DNA from: Streptomyces sp. TRM68416
Lineage (GTDB): Bacteria; Actinomycetota; Actinomycetes; Streptomycetales; Streptomycetaceae
DNA: 64,000 nucleotides
Direction: 5' to 3'
Assembly (NCBI RefSeq): GCF_014596915.1
Contig: NZ_JACVWU010000002.1
Span: 1-64,000, forward strand
Shown here: positions 35,787 through 44,859 of the stretch, piece after piece
Layout of the letters: the number at the start of each line of letters is the position of its first letter
Position numbering within the stretch: the first letter of the stretch is position 1
Position numbers and translations under genes: made by a program
The notes under the pieces: model-generated
The model's input: only the letters and a program-made list of their open reading frames with translations
Told to the model about the DNA's origin: nothing
The model's database searches: none

Positions 35787-37336
35787 CCGACGCCCTCCGC
35801 CGCCCGCGTGCGCCCGGGGACCGGCACGTCGTGCGCGGTGAGGAAGGCCGCGACCGCCGTGTCCCAGCCGAAGCACTCCGCACGCGCGCGTGCGGCCTCG
35901 CGGCGTTCGGCCTCGGGGCGGGCGAGGAGCAGCTCCACGGCGTCGGCGAAGCCCTCCCCGTGGTCCGCCGCGACGGCCCCGGCGGCCCCGACGACCTCCG
36001 GCAGGGCGGACGACGTGCTCACCGCCACGGGCGTGCCGCAGGCCAGGGCCTCCAGGGCGGCCAGGCCGAACGTTTCGGCGGGCCCCGGCGCCAGACACAC
36101 GTCCGCGGACGCCTGGAGCGCGCCGAGCAGACCGCGGTCGGCGACATGCCCGAGGAAGGTCACCGGCAACCGGCGCTCGCGCGCCCGCTGTTCGAGCCGC
36201 GGGCGCAGCGGTCCGTCACCGGCGACGACCAGCACGGCCCGTCGCCCGCGCGCGAGCAGCGCTTCCAGCGCGTCCAGGGCGGTTCCGGGCCGCTTCTCCA
36301 CCGAGAGCCGGGTGCAGGTGACCAGCAGCGTCTCGTCCCCGCGCGCGTGGCGCGCCCGCAGCCCGGGGTCGCGCAGGGCGGGGTGCCGCTCCGCGAGGTC
36401 GACGCCGAGCGGCGCCCGTACGACGTTGCGCGCCCCGATCCGCACGAACTCCCGCTCGGCGAACTCGGTGGTGCACACCACGCGCGCGTACGTGTGTGCC
36501 GTACGGACGTTGAGGGCGTCGGCAGCGCGGCGGGCGGCGCCCTCGGGCAGCCCCCAGGTGCGCAGGACGCCGTCGGCGGTCTCGTGGGAGACCATCACGG
36601 CGGGGACGCGGGCCCGCCGTGCCCACTTGCCGGTCCAGCGCAGCGTCGTACGGTCGGACACCTCCAGCCGGTCCGGGGCGAGCTCCTCCAGGAGGGCGGC
36701 CACGCGCCGCTTGTCGGTGAGCACGCGATAGCCGCCGGTGCCGGGCAACAGCGGCCCCGGCAGGGTGATGACCCGGCCCTGCTCGGTCTCGCGGTCGCCG
36801 TGACGCTCGCCGGGCACGATGAGCACGGGGTCGTGCCCGGCCGCCTTGTAGCCCTTGCCCAGTTCACGCAGGGCGGTGCGCAGCCCGCCGGACGCGGGCG
36901 CCACGAAGTTGGCGAGCCGGACGATCCGCAGGGCGGTCGCACGGCCACCTTCGGGAAGAGCCGGCACGGGGACGCGGGCACCTTCTGGAACAGTCGGGCC
37001 GGGAACACGGGCCCCTTCTGGAGCAGTCGGGCCGGGAACACGGTCACCGGCAGCAACCGTCGATACGCCGATACGACCACCACCAGGAACCGTCGACACG
37101 CCCATACGACCACCACCAGGAACCGTCGACACGCCCATACGACCACCACCAGGAACCGTCGACACGCCCATACGACCACCACCAGAAGCCGTCGACACGC
37201 CGACACGACCCCCCTCAGCGACCCTCGTCCCGACCGTCCCGCCGTCACCGCCAGAGCCGGTGGACACGGCAGTGGCACGGCCATCGCCACCAACCGCGGA
37301 CAGCCCACCTTCCGGAACAACCGACCCGGCGCTCAC
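35783..37336 (-). CDS. GT4 glycosyltransferase with repeat-built N-terminal extension
   Basis: The catalytic part (residues about 136-517) is a GT-B family 4 transferase. It starts with LRIVRLANFVAPASGGLRTA and has TCTRLSVEKRPG, VAGDGPLRPRLE and the C-terminal PAETFGLAALEALACGTPV motif with the nucleotide-sugar-binding glutamate. The usual start residue M is replaced by a CTG leucine at 36931. Before it, the frame stays open through about 135 residues of 11-residue repeats to a GTG at 37336 that overlaps the upstream stop (GTGA). Whether the repeat is translated is unclear. The donor is probably GDP-mannose by family resemblance. It forms an operon with a second GT4 and an SGNH hydrolase. Confidence 0.8.
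   Translation of the reverse strand: MSAGSVVPEGGLSAVGGDGRATAVSTGSGGDGGTVGTRVAEGGRVGVSTASGGGRMGVSTVPGGGRMGVSTVPGGGRMGVSTVPGGGRIGVSTVAAGDRVPGPTAPEGARVPGPTVPEGARVPVPALPEGGRATALRIVRLANFVAPASGGLRTALRELGKGYKAAGHDPVLIVPGERHGDRETEQGRVITLPGPLLPGTGGYRVLTDKRRVAALLEELAPDRLEVSDRTTLRWTGKWARRARVPAVMVSHETADGVLRTWGLPEGAARRAADALNVRTAHTYARVVCTTEFAEREFVRIGARNVVRAPLGVDLAERHPALRDPGLRARHARGDETLLVTCTRLSVEKRPGTALDALEALLARGRRAVLVVAGDGPLRPRLEQRARERRLPVTFLGHVADRGLLGALQASADVCLAPGPAETFGLAALEALACGTPVAVSTSSALPEVVGAAGAVAADHGEGFADAVELLLARPEAERREAARARAECFGWDTAVAAFLTAHDVPVPGRTRAAEGVG
36950..37213 (-). repeat. 33-bp tandem repeats in the glycosyltransferase leader
   Basis: Eight consecutive 33-bp units are seen. Five near-identical ones (37049-37213) encode GGRMGVSTVPG or close variants, and three diverged ones (36950-37048) encode GARVPGPTVPE-like units. 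The unit after them, GGRATALRIVR, is the start of the enzyme itself, so the array seems to have grown by duplication of the gene's own start region. All units keep the frame open. Confidence 0.85.
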
Positions 37337-38460
37337 GCCGCCACCACCGCCCTGCGGTCCGCCAGCACGTCGGTGTAGTGGCCGATCAGCCGGTCGCCGA
37401 CGGCCGCCCAGGTGCGCCCCTCGACCATGGCGCGGGCGGCGGCGCCGTAAGTGCCCCGCAGGGTGGGGTCGGCGGCCAGCGCCGCCACCGCGTCCCGGAC
37501 GGCGTCCGCGTCGCGGGGCGGAACCAGGAGGCCGGTGTGCCCGTGGGCGACCAGGTCCAGTGGACCGCCGGCGGCGGGCGCGACCACGGGTACACCGCTG
37601 GCCATGGCCTCCTGCACGGTCTGGCAGAAGGTCTCGAAGGGGCCGGTGTGCGCGAAGACGTCCAGTGAGGCGAAGATCCGGGCGAGTTCGTCGCCGGTGC
37701 GGCGGCCCAGGAAGACCGCGCCCGGCAGCGCCTGCTCCAGGGCGGGCCGGCTCGGTCCGTCGCCCACGACCACGACGCGGACGCCGTCCAGGCCGCAGGC
37801 TCCGGCGAGCAACTCGATGTGTTTCTCGGGGGCGAGCCGTCCGACGTAGCCGACGATCGTCTCGCCGTTCGGGGCGAGTGCGCGGCGCAGCGCCTCGTCC
37901 CGGAGGTCCGGGCGGAAGCGGACGGTGTCCACCCCGCGCGGCCACAGCTTGACCCGGGGCACGCCGTGCGCCTCCAGGTCGTTCAGGGAGGCGTGGGAGG
38001 GGGCGAGGGTGAGGTCGGCGGCCGCGTGGACGGAGCGGATGCGGCGCCAGGCGGCGGCCTCGCCGGCGCCCATGTAGGTGCGGGCGTATCCGGCCAGGTC
38101 GGTCTGGTAGACGGCCACGGCGGGGATGCCGAGCCGGGCGGCGGCCGCCATGCCGCGGACGCCGATGACGAAGGGGCTGGCCAGGTGGACCAGGTCGGCG
38201 TTGTGCTCGACGAGGGTGGCGGCCAGGCGGCGGCTGGGGAGGGCGACGCGGACCTGGGGGTAGCCGGGGAGCGGGAGGGAGGGGACGTGGACGACGGGGC
38301 AGGGCGCGAGGGCGCCGAGCCGATGTCCGGGAGCGGGGGCGGGGGCGACGACGACGGGGGCGTGACCGCGGTCGACGAGGTGTCGGGCGGTCTGGAGCGC
38401 GCAGTGGGCCACGCCGTTCACATCGGGGGGAAAGGATTCGGTCACGATGACGACACGCAT
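37333..38460 (-). CDS. GT4 glycosyltransferase (MgtA/PimB-like mannosyltransferase)
   Basis: 375 residues, GT-B fold. The N-domain starts MRVVIVTESFPPDVNGVAH with the glycine-rich turn of the family. The C-domain has VGYVGRLAPEKHIELL, VVVGDGPSR and the GPFETFCQTVQEAMASGVPVVAP motif with the EX7E-type pair. It resembles actinobacterial GDP-mannose-dependent transferases that mannosylate lipids, such as MgtA and PimB, and probably acts at the inner face of the membrane. It is the first gene of the three-gene operon. The acceptor is unknown. Confidence 0.88.
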   Translation of the reverse strand: MRVVIVTESFPPDVNGVAHCALQTARHLVDRGHAPVVVAPAPAPGHRLGALAPCPVVHVPSLPLPGYPQVRVALPSRRLAATLVEHNADLVHLASPFVIGVRGMAAAARLGIPAVAVYQTDLAGYARTYMGAGEAAAWRRIRSVHAAADLTLAPSHASLNDLEAHGVPRVKLWPRGVDTVRFRPDLRDEALRRALAPNGETIVGYVGRLAPEKHIELLAGACGLDGVRVVVVGDGPSRPALEQALPGAVFLGRRTGDELARIFASLDVFAHTGPFETFCQTVQEAMASGVPVVAPAAGGPLDLVAHGHTGLLVPPRDADAVRDAVAALAADPTLRGTYGAAARAMVEGRTWAAVGDRLIGHYTDVLADRRAVVAA

Positions 38461-38599
38461 ACCGGTGTTGTCGCCGTACTGGACGTGGCCGCGTCAAAGT
38501 GGATCTGTCCGGACGACAAACGTCCCATGAGCGTTGCGCTGCACACCCGAGCAGGTCAGGCCGCGTCCACGCCCGCCTGACCCGCGGGTCATCCCTCGT

Positions 38600-40018
38600 T
38601 CACACGGCGGGCGCGTCGGGCCCGAACCGGCTGCGTACGGCCGTCTGGACCTCGGCCTCCTCGGCCGGGTCGGCGGCGAGCCGGCGCAGGCGGTCCACGA
38701 CCCGGTTGTCACCGGTCTCGGCATGCCGGGCGGCGATCTCGCGGGTGGTCTCCTCGCAGTCCCAGAGGCACTCGACGGCGAATCCGGAGGGGAAGGAGGG
38801 GTCGGTGGCGGCGAGCGCCCGGGCGGTCCGGCCGCGCAGATGCGACGAGGCCGTCTCGCGGTAGATATGGCGCAGGACGGGGGCGGCGCAGGCGATGCCG
38901 AGCCGTCCGGCGCCGTCGACGAGAGTCCACAGGGTGGGCGCGTCCGGCCCTTCGCCCCGTACGGCTTCGCGCAGGGCCGCGAGGACCAGGTCGCTGTCCT
39001 GGGCTCCGCCCCGGCAGGCGAGCATCCGTCCGGCGGCGGCGCCCAGGGGATCGGGGCGCCGGGCCCAGCCGCGCGCCCGGTCCACGGCGGCGACGCTGCG
39101 CATGCGCTCGAAGGCGTCGGCGGCGGCCTCCACGACGGGCCGTGGTCCGGTGGTGACGGCTGCCTCGATCAGGTCGAGGGCGTCGCGGTCGTTGCTGTCG
39201 GCGAGGTAGCGCAGGGCGGTGCAGCGGGCTCCCTCGCTGCCGTCCTTGGCCGCCTGGACGATCTCGGGCCGGTCCTCGGGCCCGGCGACGGCCGACAGAC
39301 ATCGGGCGGCGGGCACGTGCAGCGCGGCGCCGCGTTCGACGCCCTGCTGGGCCCACTCGAAGACGGCCTGGACGCTCCACCCCGGACGGGGCCCGGTAGG
39401 TCGCATCTGCCGTTGCCAGCGGTCGAAACAGCCCGCCTCCTGAGCGGCACGCACACGCGTGGCGACGGATTCGCGCGGATCGTCGGCCCACAGCCGCCAC
39501 GGCCGGGGCTCGAAGGCGTCGCGCACGGCGGCGGCCAGTTCGGCCTCGCCCTCGGGGTCTGTGGCGAACCTGGCCAGGACGGGGGCGGCGAGGGCGCGCA
39601 GTCCGGCGTCGTCGTCGCGCAGCGCCAGTTCGTCCAGGGCCCAGGCCCAGTTGGAGCCGGAGGCGGCGTACCTGCGCAGCAGTTCGAGGGCGTCCCGCCT
39701 GCCGTAGGAGGCGAGGTGGCCGAGGACGGCCAGGGCCAGACCGGTGCGTGACTCCTCGGTGTCGAAGACGTCCTCGACGTCGAAGAGGTGCGCCTCGATC
39801 TCGTCCAGCTCGCCATTGAGGTCGAGGAAGAGACGGGCGTAGTAGAGGGAGCGGTTCTCCACCTGCCAGTCGTGGCGGGGGTCGCTCAGCACGCAGTGGT
39901 TCAGGGCCGCGAGCGCTTCGGCTCGCGGGGCGGTGAGCGCGTGCAGCGTGCCGTCGCCGCGGCCCCGCTGAAGCAGGCCGAGCAGCGTACCGCTGGGCGC
40001 TATGACCGGATCGAACAT
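38600..40018 (-). CDS. HEAT-repeat-like helical protein
   Basis: 472 residues, all-helical, with repeated paired helices typical of HEAT or PBS-lyase repeats. Examples are GLALAVLGHLASYGRRDALELLRRYA, GARCTALRYLADSNDRDALDLIEAAV and SSHLRGRTARALAATDPSFPSGFAV. No catalytic motif is seen, so a scaffold or binding role is likely. The start MFDPVIAPSG has GAGG nine bases upstream. It lies alone, transcribed in the same direction as the downstream glycosyltransferases but 140 bases away. Confidence 0.8.
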   Translation of the reverse strand: MFDPVIAPSGTLLGLLQRGRGDGTLHALTAPRAEALAALNHCVLSDPRHDWQVENRSLYYARLFLDLNGELDEIEAHLFDVEDVFDTEESRTGLALAVLGHLASYGRRDALELLRRYAASGSNWAWALDELALRDDDAGLRALAAPVLARFATDPEGEAELAAAVRDAFEPRPWRLWADDPRESVATRVRAAQEAGCFDRWQRQMRPTGPRPGWSVQAVFEWAQQGVERGAALHVPAARCLSAVAGPEDRPEIVQAAKDGSEGARCTALRYLADSNDRDALDLIEAAVTTGPRPVVEAAADAFERMRSVAAVDRARGWARRPDPLGAAAGRMLACRGGAQDSDLVLAALREAVRGEGPDAPTLWTLVDGAGRLGIACAAPVLRHIYRETASSHLRGRTARALAATDPSFPSGFAVECLWDCEETTREIAARHAETGDNRVVDRLRRLAADPAEEAEVQTAVRSRFGPDAPAV

Positions 40019-40319
40019 GGGAAACAGCCTCACATCAAGCGTCGACGCAACCGGGGATCGTGCTTTACCTGGCCGCGTGACAACACGTCGGGGCGCCCGC
40101 CGTTTCCTGCTTGCTGTAGACCATTTTCCTCTGCCTCTCGTCGGTGGCCCATGCGGACCGCATCACGGTCCGCGCGGTGCGGCATCACCTGCCCAGCCAT
40201 CGCGTCCGTGAATCACGACGTCATGATGACTCGGCAGTTCCATCTGCCGCGACCGAAATTTCGGCGGCCCTTTACCGCCTCCCCCGTTATCTGTGTCTTC
40301 GCTGGTCAGAACAGTCGGA
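40019..40319. other. Intergenic region with hairpin and palindrome
   Basis: This 301-base gap between two minus-strand genes is clearly less GC-rich than the rest. It holds a hairpin GCGGACCG/CGGTCCGC (40153-40173), a possible terminator of the ankyrin gene, and the perfect 12-bp palindrome CCGAAATTTCGG (40253-40264), unusual in this genome for its AT centre and possibly an operator. No gene is seen. Confidence 0.5.
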
Positions 40320-40712
40320 TCACTGTGCGCCGAACAATTCCAGCAGTTCTGTCTTGCCGAACATGCGGGCGGTGTCGACGGCCGACGGAGTGCCCTCCGC
40401 CGGATCGGCTCCGCCCTCCAGGAGCGCCTTGATGACGTCCGTCTCACCCTTGAACACGGCCCCGGCGAGCGGGGTCTGGCCTCGGTCGTTGACCCGGTCC
40501 GCCTCGGCGCCGCGGGCGAGGAGCGCCCGTACCGCCTCGGCATGGCCGTGGTAGGCGGCCAGCATGACCAGGGAGTCGCCGCGGTCATTGGTGAGGTTGG
40601 CCGGAACGCCCGCGTCGACGTACGCCACGAGGGCCTCCGTCCGCCCCTGCCGGGCCAGATCGAAGATCTTCGTCGCCAGCTCCACGACCTCGGGGTCGGG
40701 GGCTTCACTCAT
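40320..40712 (-). CDS. Ankyrin-repeat protein
   Basis: 130 residues with three to four ankyrin repeats: NLTNDRGDSLVMLAAYHGHAEAVRALLARGAEADR, VNDRGQTPLAGAVFKGETDVIKALLEGGADP and a partial last repeat. Ankyrin repeats bind other proteins; a single small ankyrin protein like this has no predicted enzyme activity. It has no signal peptide. The start MSEAPDPEVVEL is the only sensible one. It diverges from the small membrane protein gene. Confidence 0.88.
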   Translation of the reverse strand: MSEAPDPEVVELATKIFDLARQGRTEALVAYVDAGVPANLTNDRGDSLVMLAAYHGHAEAVRALLARGAEADRVNDRGQTPLAGAVFKGETDVIKALLEGGADPAEGTPSAVDTARMFGKTELLELFGAQ

Positions 40713-40973
40713 CGGCCGGTCCGCCTCTCACTACAACCGTTCAGGTGAATCGCCAGGGTACTGGCTCCCGCGGCACATGACCCGATGTGCCCGAGGTAAA
40801 GATCACCACGAACCCGGTCGGACGCAAGACCGCGGCCCAACCGGGCAAGGACAGCTCCACCATCCGAGGGAAATCTCCAAAATTTCCCCCATTTGCACCT
40901 TTTATCGTATGGATACATGCTGTGAGCCTGGAAGTACTCATGGTGACTGTCCCCACGAACCAGGAGAACTCAA

Positions 40974-41168
40974 ATGATCCTGTCCATCTCAGGCGTGGTC
41001 CTGCTCGGCATCATCGTCTTCCTCTTCTTCAAGAAGGACGGACTCAAGGCGTCGCACGCCCTGGTGGCCGCTCTCTTCGGCTTCTACCTCGCGAGCACCG
41101 CCATCGCTCCGAGCATCCAGGCCGGCGGCGAGAGCCTGGCGAGCCTCCTCGGCGGCATCAAGTTCTGA
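40974..41168 (+). CDS. Small membrane protein paired with an FtsK-like protein
   Basis: 64 residues with two hydrophobic segments: ISGVVLLGIIVFLFF near the start and ALVAALFGFYLASTAIA in the middle, joined by a basic loop KKDGLKASH. AGGAG lies seven bases before the ATG. It ends 40 bases before the FtsK-like gene. The arrangement of a tiny membrane protein plus FtsK-like protein recalls plasmid transfer modules (Spd/Tra) of Streptomyces, but no replication, integration or attachment genes accompany it. The 170 bases upstream are unusually AT-rich and probably hold the promoter. Confidence 0.8.
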   Translation: MILSISGVVLLGIIVFLFFKKDGLKASHALVAALFGFYLASTAIAPSIQAGGESLASLLGGIKF

Positions 41169-41208
41169 CGCCGCACGTCCCGTCCGTACGCACCTTCAGG
41201 AGACACCA

Positions 41209-42783
41209 GTGGCCCGGCGCCCCCTCCCCCGCATCCTGAGCACAGGCAGCGCGCAGATCGCCCGGAGCCGGGAGCTGGCCCGGACGGCGGCCGACAGCGC
41301 CACCGACGTCCTCCATCCGCTGATCACGATCACCCGCGGACTGCGCCGGCTGGCAGCGGCCGGACGGCGCAAGTGGGCCGACACCCCCAAGGACAAGCGC
41401 GGGCCGCTGCTGTTCCTGGTGGCCTCGGTGATCCTGGCCGTGGCGCTCGTCCCGTACGGCCCGCTGCTCGCCGTCATCGCGCTGATGGCGGCGGCAGCAT
41501 GGCAGGGCCGGGACCGCACCCCGCCGGCCCCCGACGGCCCCGACGAGTCCCAGACCGAGCGCCTGAAGTCGCTGTACGAGGCCCTCGTCCCGTACTTCTC
41601 GACGGCCGAGGACCCGGCCCCGATGTTCTCCCACGGAGGCGAGTGGGAGAGCGTCTTTCCCGGCTACGAGTTCGACGAGTCCGGGCGCGTCACGAGTCTC
41701 ACGATCCGCTACCCGGCCTACTTCCCCGACGGCGAACCCGAGGCCCGCGCGCGGATCGAGCAGCTGCTCGCCGCGAAGTCCGGCCGCGGCCGGGAGTACC
41801 ACTTCGACTGGGACGAGGAGGGCAACCAGCTCACCGTCACGGCCCTGCGCCCCCTGCCCACCGACATCGCCGCCCAGCGTTTCGTCACGGCGCCGGGCGA
41901 GACGGTCCTCGGCTTCACCGACCCCAGCGAGGTCCGGCGCACGCTCCCCCTCACCCACGGCGAGGAGCGGCGCGACGTCCCGCCGGTCGTCTGGCGCACC
42001 GGCCTGCGCTCCACCGAACCCCACCTGCTGGTCATGGGCCAGCCCGGCAGCGGCACCTCCACGCTCCTGCGCTCCATCGCCCTCCAGGCCCTCCAGTACG
42101 GCGATGTCGTCATCGTCGAGGGCGGCGGCACCGGCGAGTACGCGTGCCTGACCGGCCGGGACGGCGTCCTGGCGGTCGAGTGCGCGCTGGCCGGGGCCCT
42201 GGCAAGCCTGGAATGGGCCGCCGCCGAGACCGAACGACGGCTCATCGCCGCCAACCGCGCCCGCCAGGCGGGCCACCCCGCGCCGGAGGACACCAAGCGG
42301 CCGCTGTGGATCCTCCTGGACCGTCCGAGCGCCTTCACGCACCTGGCCGCCGCGGACGGCCGCAAGGACCCGCAGTCCCTGCTCCAGGTCCCGCTGCGGC
42401 ACGGCCGCGCGGCGAACGTGACGGTGGTCGTGGCCGACCAGTTCGACAGCGCCGACGCGCTCGCCGACGCCGTACGGCAGCACACACGCGCGCGTGTCGT
42501 GCTCGGTCCCGCCACTGTCGACCAGCTGACGGCCGTGCTGGGCGCGCCCCCGCACACCACCCCGGTCGCCCAGGTCCCACCCGGCCGCGGCTACGCCCGC
42601 CTGGGCTCCGGCCCGGTGCACCGCCTCCAGGTCCCGGCGACGCCGGACCCCTACGACGACGCCACGAGCGACGCGGACCGCCAGGCGGTACTGGAGCTCC
42701 TGCCGCCGCGCACCACGTCGGCGGACGCGGAGCAGCAGCCGGAACCGGTCCCGGTGGAGGCGGTGACGGCGGAGACGTCCTAG
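41209..42783 (+). CDS. FtsK/SpoIIIE-like membrane protein lacking the Walker A lysine
   Basis: 524 residues, GTG start with AGGAGA upstream. Two membrane helices lie around 65-100 (LLFLVASVILAVALVPYG and LLAVIALMAAAAW), followed by a cytoplasmic domain with the FtsK-type order: a phosphate-loop segment, then VVIVEGGGTGEYACL, a LWILLDRPSAF strand where Walker B is expected, and VTVVVADQF. The phosphate loop reads GQPGSGTS (277-284) with threonine at the position of the essential lysine, and Walker B has no DE pair. It is therefore probably not an ATP-driven DNA pump. It overlaps the convergent next gene at the stop codons. Confidence 0.8.
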   Translation: MARRPLPRILSTGSAQIARSRELARTAADSATDVLHPLITITRGLRRLAAAGRRKWADTPKDKRGPLLFLVASVILAVALVPYGPLLAVIALMAAAAWQGRDRTPPAPDGPDESQTERLKSLYEALVPYFSTAEDPAPMFSHGGEWESVFPGYEFDESGRVTSLTIRYPAYFPDGEPEARARIEQLLAAKSGRGREYHFDWDEEGNQLTVTALRPLPTDIAAQRFVTAPGETVLGFTDPSEVRRTLPLTHGEERRDVPPVVWRTGLRSTEPHLLVMGQPGSGTSTLLRSIALQALQYGDVVIVEGGGTGEYACLTGRDGVLAVECALAGALASLEWAAAETERRLIAANRARQAGHPAPEDTKRPLWILLDRPSAFTHLAAADGRKDPQSLLQVPLRHGRAANVTVVVADQFDSADALADAVRQHTRARVVLGPATVDQLTAVLGAPPHTTPVAQVPPGRGYARLGSGPVHRLQVPATPDPYDDATSDADRQAVLELLPPRTTSADAEQQPEPVPVEAVTAETS

Positions 42784-43247
42784 TTGTCGAACCAGACGAC
42801 CAAGCGCACATGGTCGGCCCCGTGCCGACGGGCGAGGATGCGCATCAGGGTCCAGACGTCACCCCAGTCCGCGTCCCGCACGGCCTCGCGACGGGTCAGC
42901 GGATCCCTCGGCAGACGACTCGGCGCTTCCCGTTCGTTCCAGTCCGCTGCCTCCAGCTCGGCCCAGGTGATCCAGGACGGGCTGTGGGAGTCCGCCTTCT
43001 CCTCCTCCCACGCCCGTGCGGCGGCTCGGGACGCGTCCGGCGGGAAACCGCGCTCCGGCGCCAGCGGTTCGAAGGTCCGGCCGCGGACACCGAAAAGGCA
43101 CCCGAACGCCTCGTAGGACCGGCCGTTGTAGAGGAAAGGCAGGGGCAGGGCCGGATGCCAGCGCAGGTCACTGTCCTCCTCCTCCGGCTCCGAGGTGTCA
43201 TCGAACCAGCTTCTGACCTCGACGTATCCGTGAATGTCGCACCCCAT
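42780..43247 (-). CDS. MGCDIH-type conserved hypothetical protein
   Basis: 155 residues starting MGCDIHGYVEVRSW, a start shared by a family of uncharacterised proteins found in actinobacteria and phages. The rest contains FLYNGRSYEAFGCLFGVRG, SPSWITWAELEAADW and a C-terminal HVRLVVWFDN. No enzymatic motif is recognised; the conserved C and H at the start could bind a metal. It lies between the FtsK-like gene, with which it converges, and the MocR regulator, whose stop is eight bases upstream. Confidence 0.75.
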   Translation of the reverse strand: MGCDIHGYVEVRSWFDDTSEPEEEDSDLRWHPALPLPFLYNGRSYEAFGCLFGVRGRTFEPLAPERGFPPDASRAAARAWEEEKADSHSPSWITWAELEAADWNEREAPSRLPRDPLTRREAVRDADWGDVWTLMRILARRHGADHVRLVVWFDN

Positions 43248-43254
43248 GGCGCGA

Positions 43255-44754
43255 TCATGCCACGAACGTCCTCGGCGCCTCGCCGCCCCCCGTCCCCCCG
43301 CTCTCCACCAGCTTCGCCGCCGCGGCCAGCCGTACCGCCGCCTCCTCCGCCACCGCGCCCCCCACGGTGAACGGCAGCCGCACATACCCCTCGAAGGCCC
43401 CGTCGACCCCGAACCGCGGCCCCGAGGGCACCCGCACGCCGACCCGCTCCCCCGCCTCCGCGAGCCGTGAGCCGGACAGTCCGCCGGTGCGCACCCACAG
43501 GGTGAGTCCGCCCCGGGGCACCTCGAACTCCCACCCCGGAAGCTCCCGCCGCACCGCGGCCACCAGGGCCTCCCGGTTCTCCCGCGCCTGCACCCGGCGC
43601 AGCTCCACGGCCTGCTCCCAGCCCCCGGTGCTGAACAGCCAGTTCACGGCCAGCTGCTCCAGGACCGGCGTGCCCAGATCGGCGTACGCGCGCGCGGCGA
43701 CGAGGCTGCGGATGACGTCGGGGGCCGCCCGGACCCAGCCGATGCGCATGCCGGCCCAGAAGGCCTTGCTGGCAGAACCGACGGTGATCACCGTGGACCC
43801 GGCGGGGTCGAAGGCGCACACGGGCCGGGGCATCTCCACCTCCGGGTCCAGCCACAGCTCGCTCATCGTCTCGTCGGCGACGAGCACGGTCCCCGCCGAG
43901 CGGGCCGCGTCCACGAGCTGCCGCCGCTGGTCGTCGTCGGCGAGCGCGCCGGTCGGGTTGTGGAAGTCGGCGACCACGTAGGCGATCCGGGGGGCGGCGT
44001 CCCGCAGCACCTGCCGCCAGCGGTCCACGTCCCAGCCCGTGAGCCCTTCGGCCATGGCGACCGGCACCAGGCGGGCGCCCGCCTCGCGCATCAGCTGGAG
44101 GATGTTGGCGTAGGACGGCGACTCCACGGCGATGCGCTCGCCCCGGCCGGCGAAGAGGTGACAGATGGCGTCGATGGCGCCCATCGCGCCGGTCGTCACC
44201 ATGATCTGCTCCGGCATCGTGGGGATCCCGCGCGCGGTGTACCGCTCGGCGATCATCGAGCGCAGCGCGGGCAGCCCGGCCGGGTAGTCGCCGTGCGTGT
44301 GGGCGTAGGGCGGGAGTTCCTCCAGGGCGCCCTGCACGGCCCGGGTGAGCCACGGTTCGGGCGCGGGCAGGGCCGCGCAGCCGAGGTCGATCATCGAGCC
44401 GAGGGCCTCGGGGGGCAGGGGCTCCAGACCGCGCGCGGGCAGCGGATTGCCGGCCGGGACCGCGGTCCAGCTGCCCGCTCCGCGCCGGGACTCCAGGAAG
44501 CCCTCGGTGCGCAGCGCCTCGTAGGCAGCGGCCACCGTCGTACGGCTGACGGAGAGGGCGACGGCCAGCTCGCGCTCGGCGGGCAGCCGGGCGGCGACCG
44601 GGACGCGCCCCTCCAGGACGAGCAGACGGATGCCGTCGGCGAGCGCCCGGTAGGCGGGCGGGCGGCGGCTGCCGGGGCCCGCGGGACGGTCCTGCTGGGA
44701 GCTGAGCAGCCGGGCGAGCTGCGCCGGCCCCACCGCCGAGGTCCACTGAGCCAT
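43255..44754 (-). CDS. MocR-family PLP-dependent transcription regulator
   Basis: 499 residues combining a GntR-type winged helix (about 35-95, YRALADGIRLLVLEGRVPVAARLPAERELAVALSVSRTTV) with an aminotransferase-like domain. The PLP lysine lies in SASKAFWAGMRIGW near 325, and DFHNPTG and the YVRLPFTV end are typical. MocR proteins use PLP as a sensor. It diverges from a YczE-type membrane protein, the same pairing as yczR-yczE in Bacillus, so it probably controls that gene. The start codon and downstream genes are unambiguous. Confidence 0.93.
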   Translation of the reverse strand: MAQWTSAVGPAQLARLLSSQQDRPAGPGSRRPPAYRALADGIRLLVLEGRVPVAARLPAERELAVALSVSRTTVAAAYEALRTEGFLESRRGAGSWTAVPAGNPLPARGLEPLPPEALGSMIDLGCAALPAPEPWLTRAVQGALEELPPYAHTHGDYPAGLPALRSMIAERYTARGIPTMPEQIMVTTGAMGAIDAICHLFAGRGERIAVESPSYANILQLMREAGARLVPVAMAEGLTGWDVDRWRQVLRDAAPRIAYVVADFHNPTGALADDDQRRQLVDAARSAGTVLVADETMSELWLDPEVEMPRPVCAFDPAGSTVITVGSASKAFWAGMRIGWVRAAPDVIRSLVAARAYADLGTPVLEQLAVNWLFSTGGWEQAVELRRVQARENREALVAAVRRELPGWEFEVPRGGLTLWVRTGGLSGSRLAEAGERVGVRVPSGPRFGVDGAFEGYVRLPFTVGGAVAEEAAVRLAAAAKLVESGGTGGGEAPRTFVA

Positions 44755-44778
44755 CGAAATCAGTCCACCTTCCCCGGA

Positions 44779-44794
44779 TTGGCCATGGTTGGCC
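44779..44794. promoter_or_regulatory. Direct repeat TTGGCC x2 in the MocR-YczE gap
   Basis: TTGGCC occurs at 44779-44784 and 44789-44794, ten bases apart, and further GGCCA-like copies follow before 44835. MocR regulators often bind direct repeats placed like this between divergent genes, so this is a plausible operator. Confidence 0.45.
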
Positions 44795-44859
44795 GATCTC
44801 CTCCGGCCACAGGGTGTCATGAACCAGGCCACTACCACCACAGGGGGCACCTCTTGTCC

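Noticed and set aside
36950..37213. 33-bp repeats as a possible CRISPR array
   Set aside because: Units are contiguous without spacers, keep an open reading frame and encode 11-residue repeats; no cas genes are nearby.
40974..42783. Small membrane protein and FtsK-like gene as an integrative plasmid transfer module
   Set aside because: No integrase, replication gene, attachment-site repeat or tRNA is present, and the FtsK-like protein lacks an ATPase loop.
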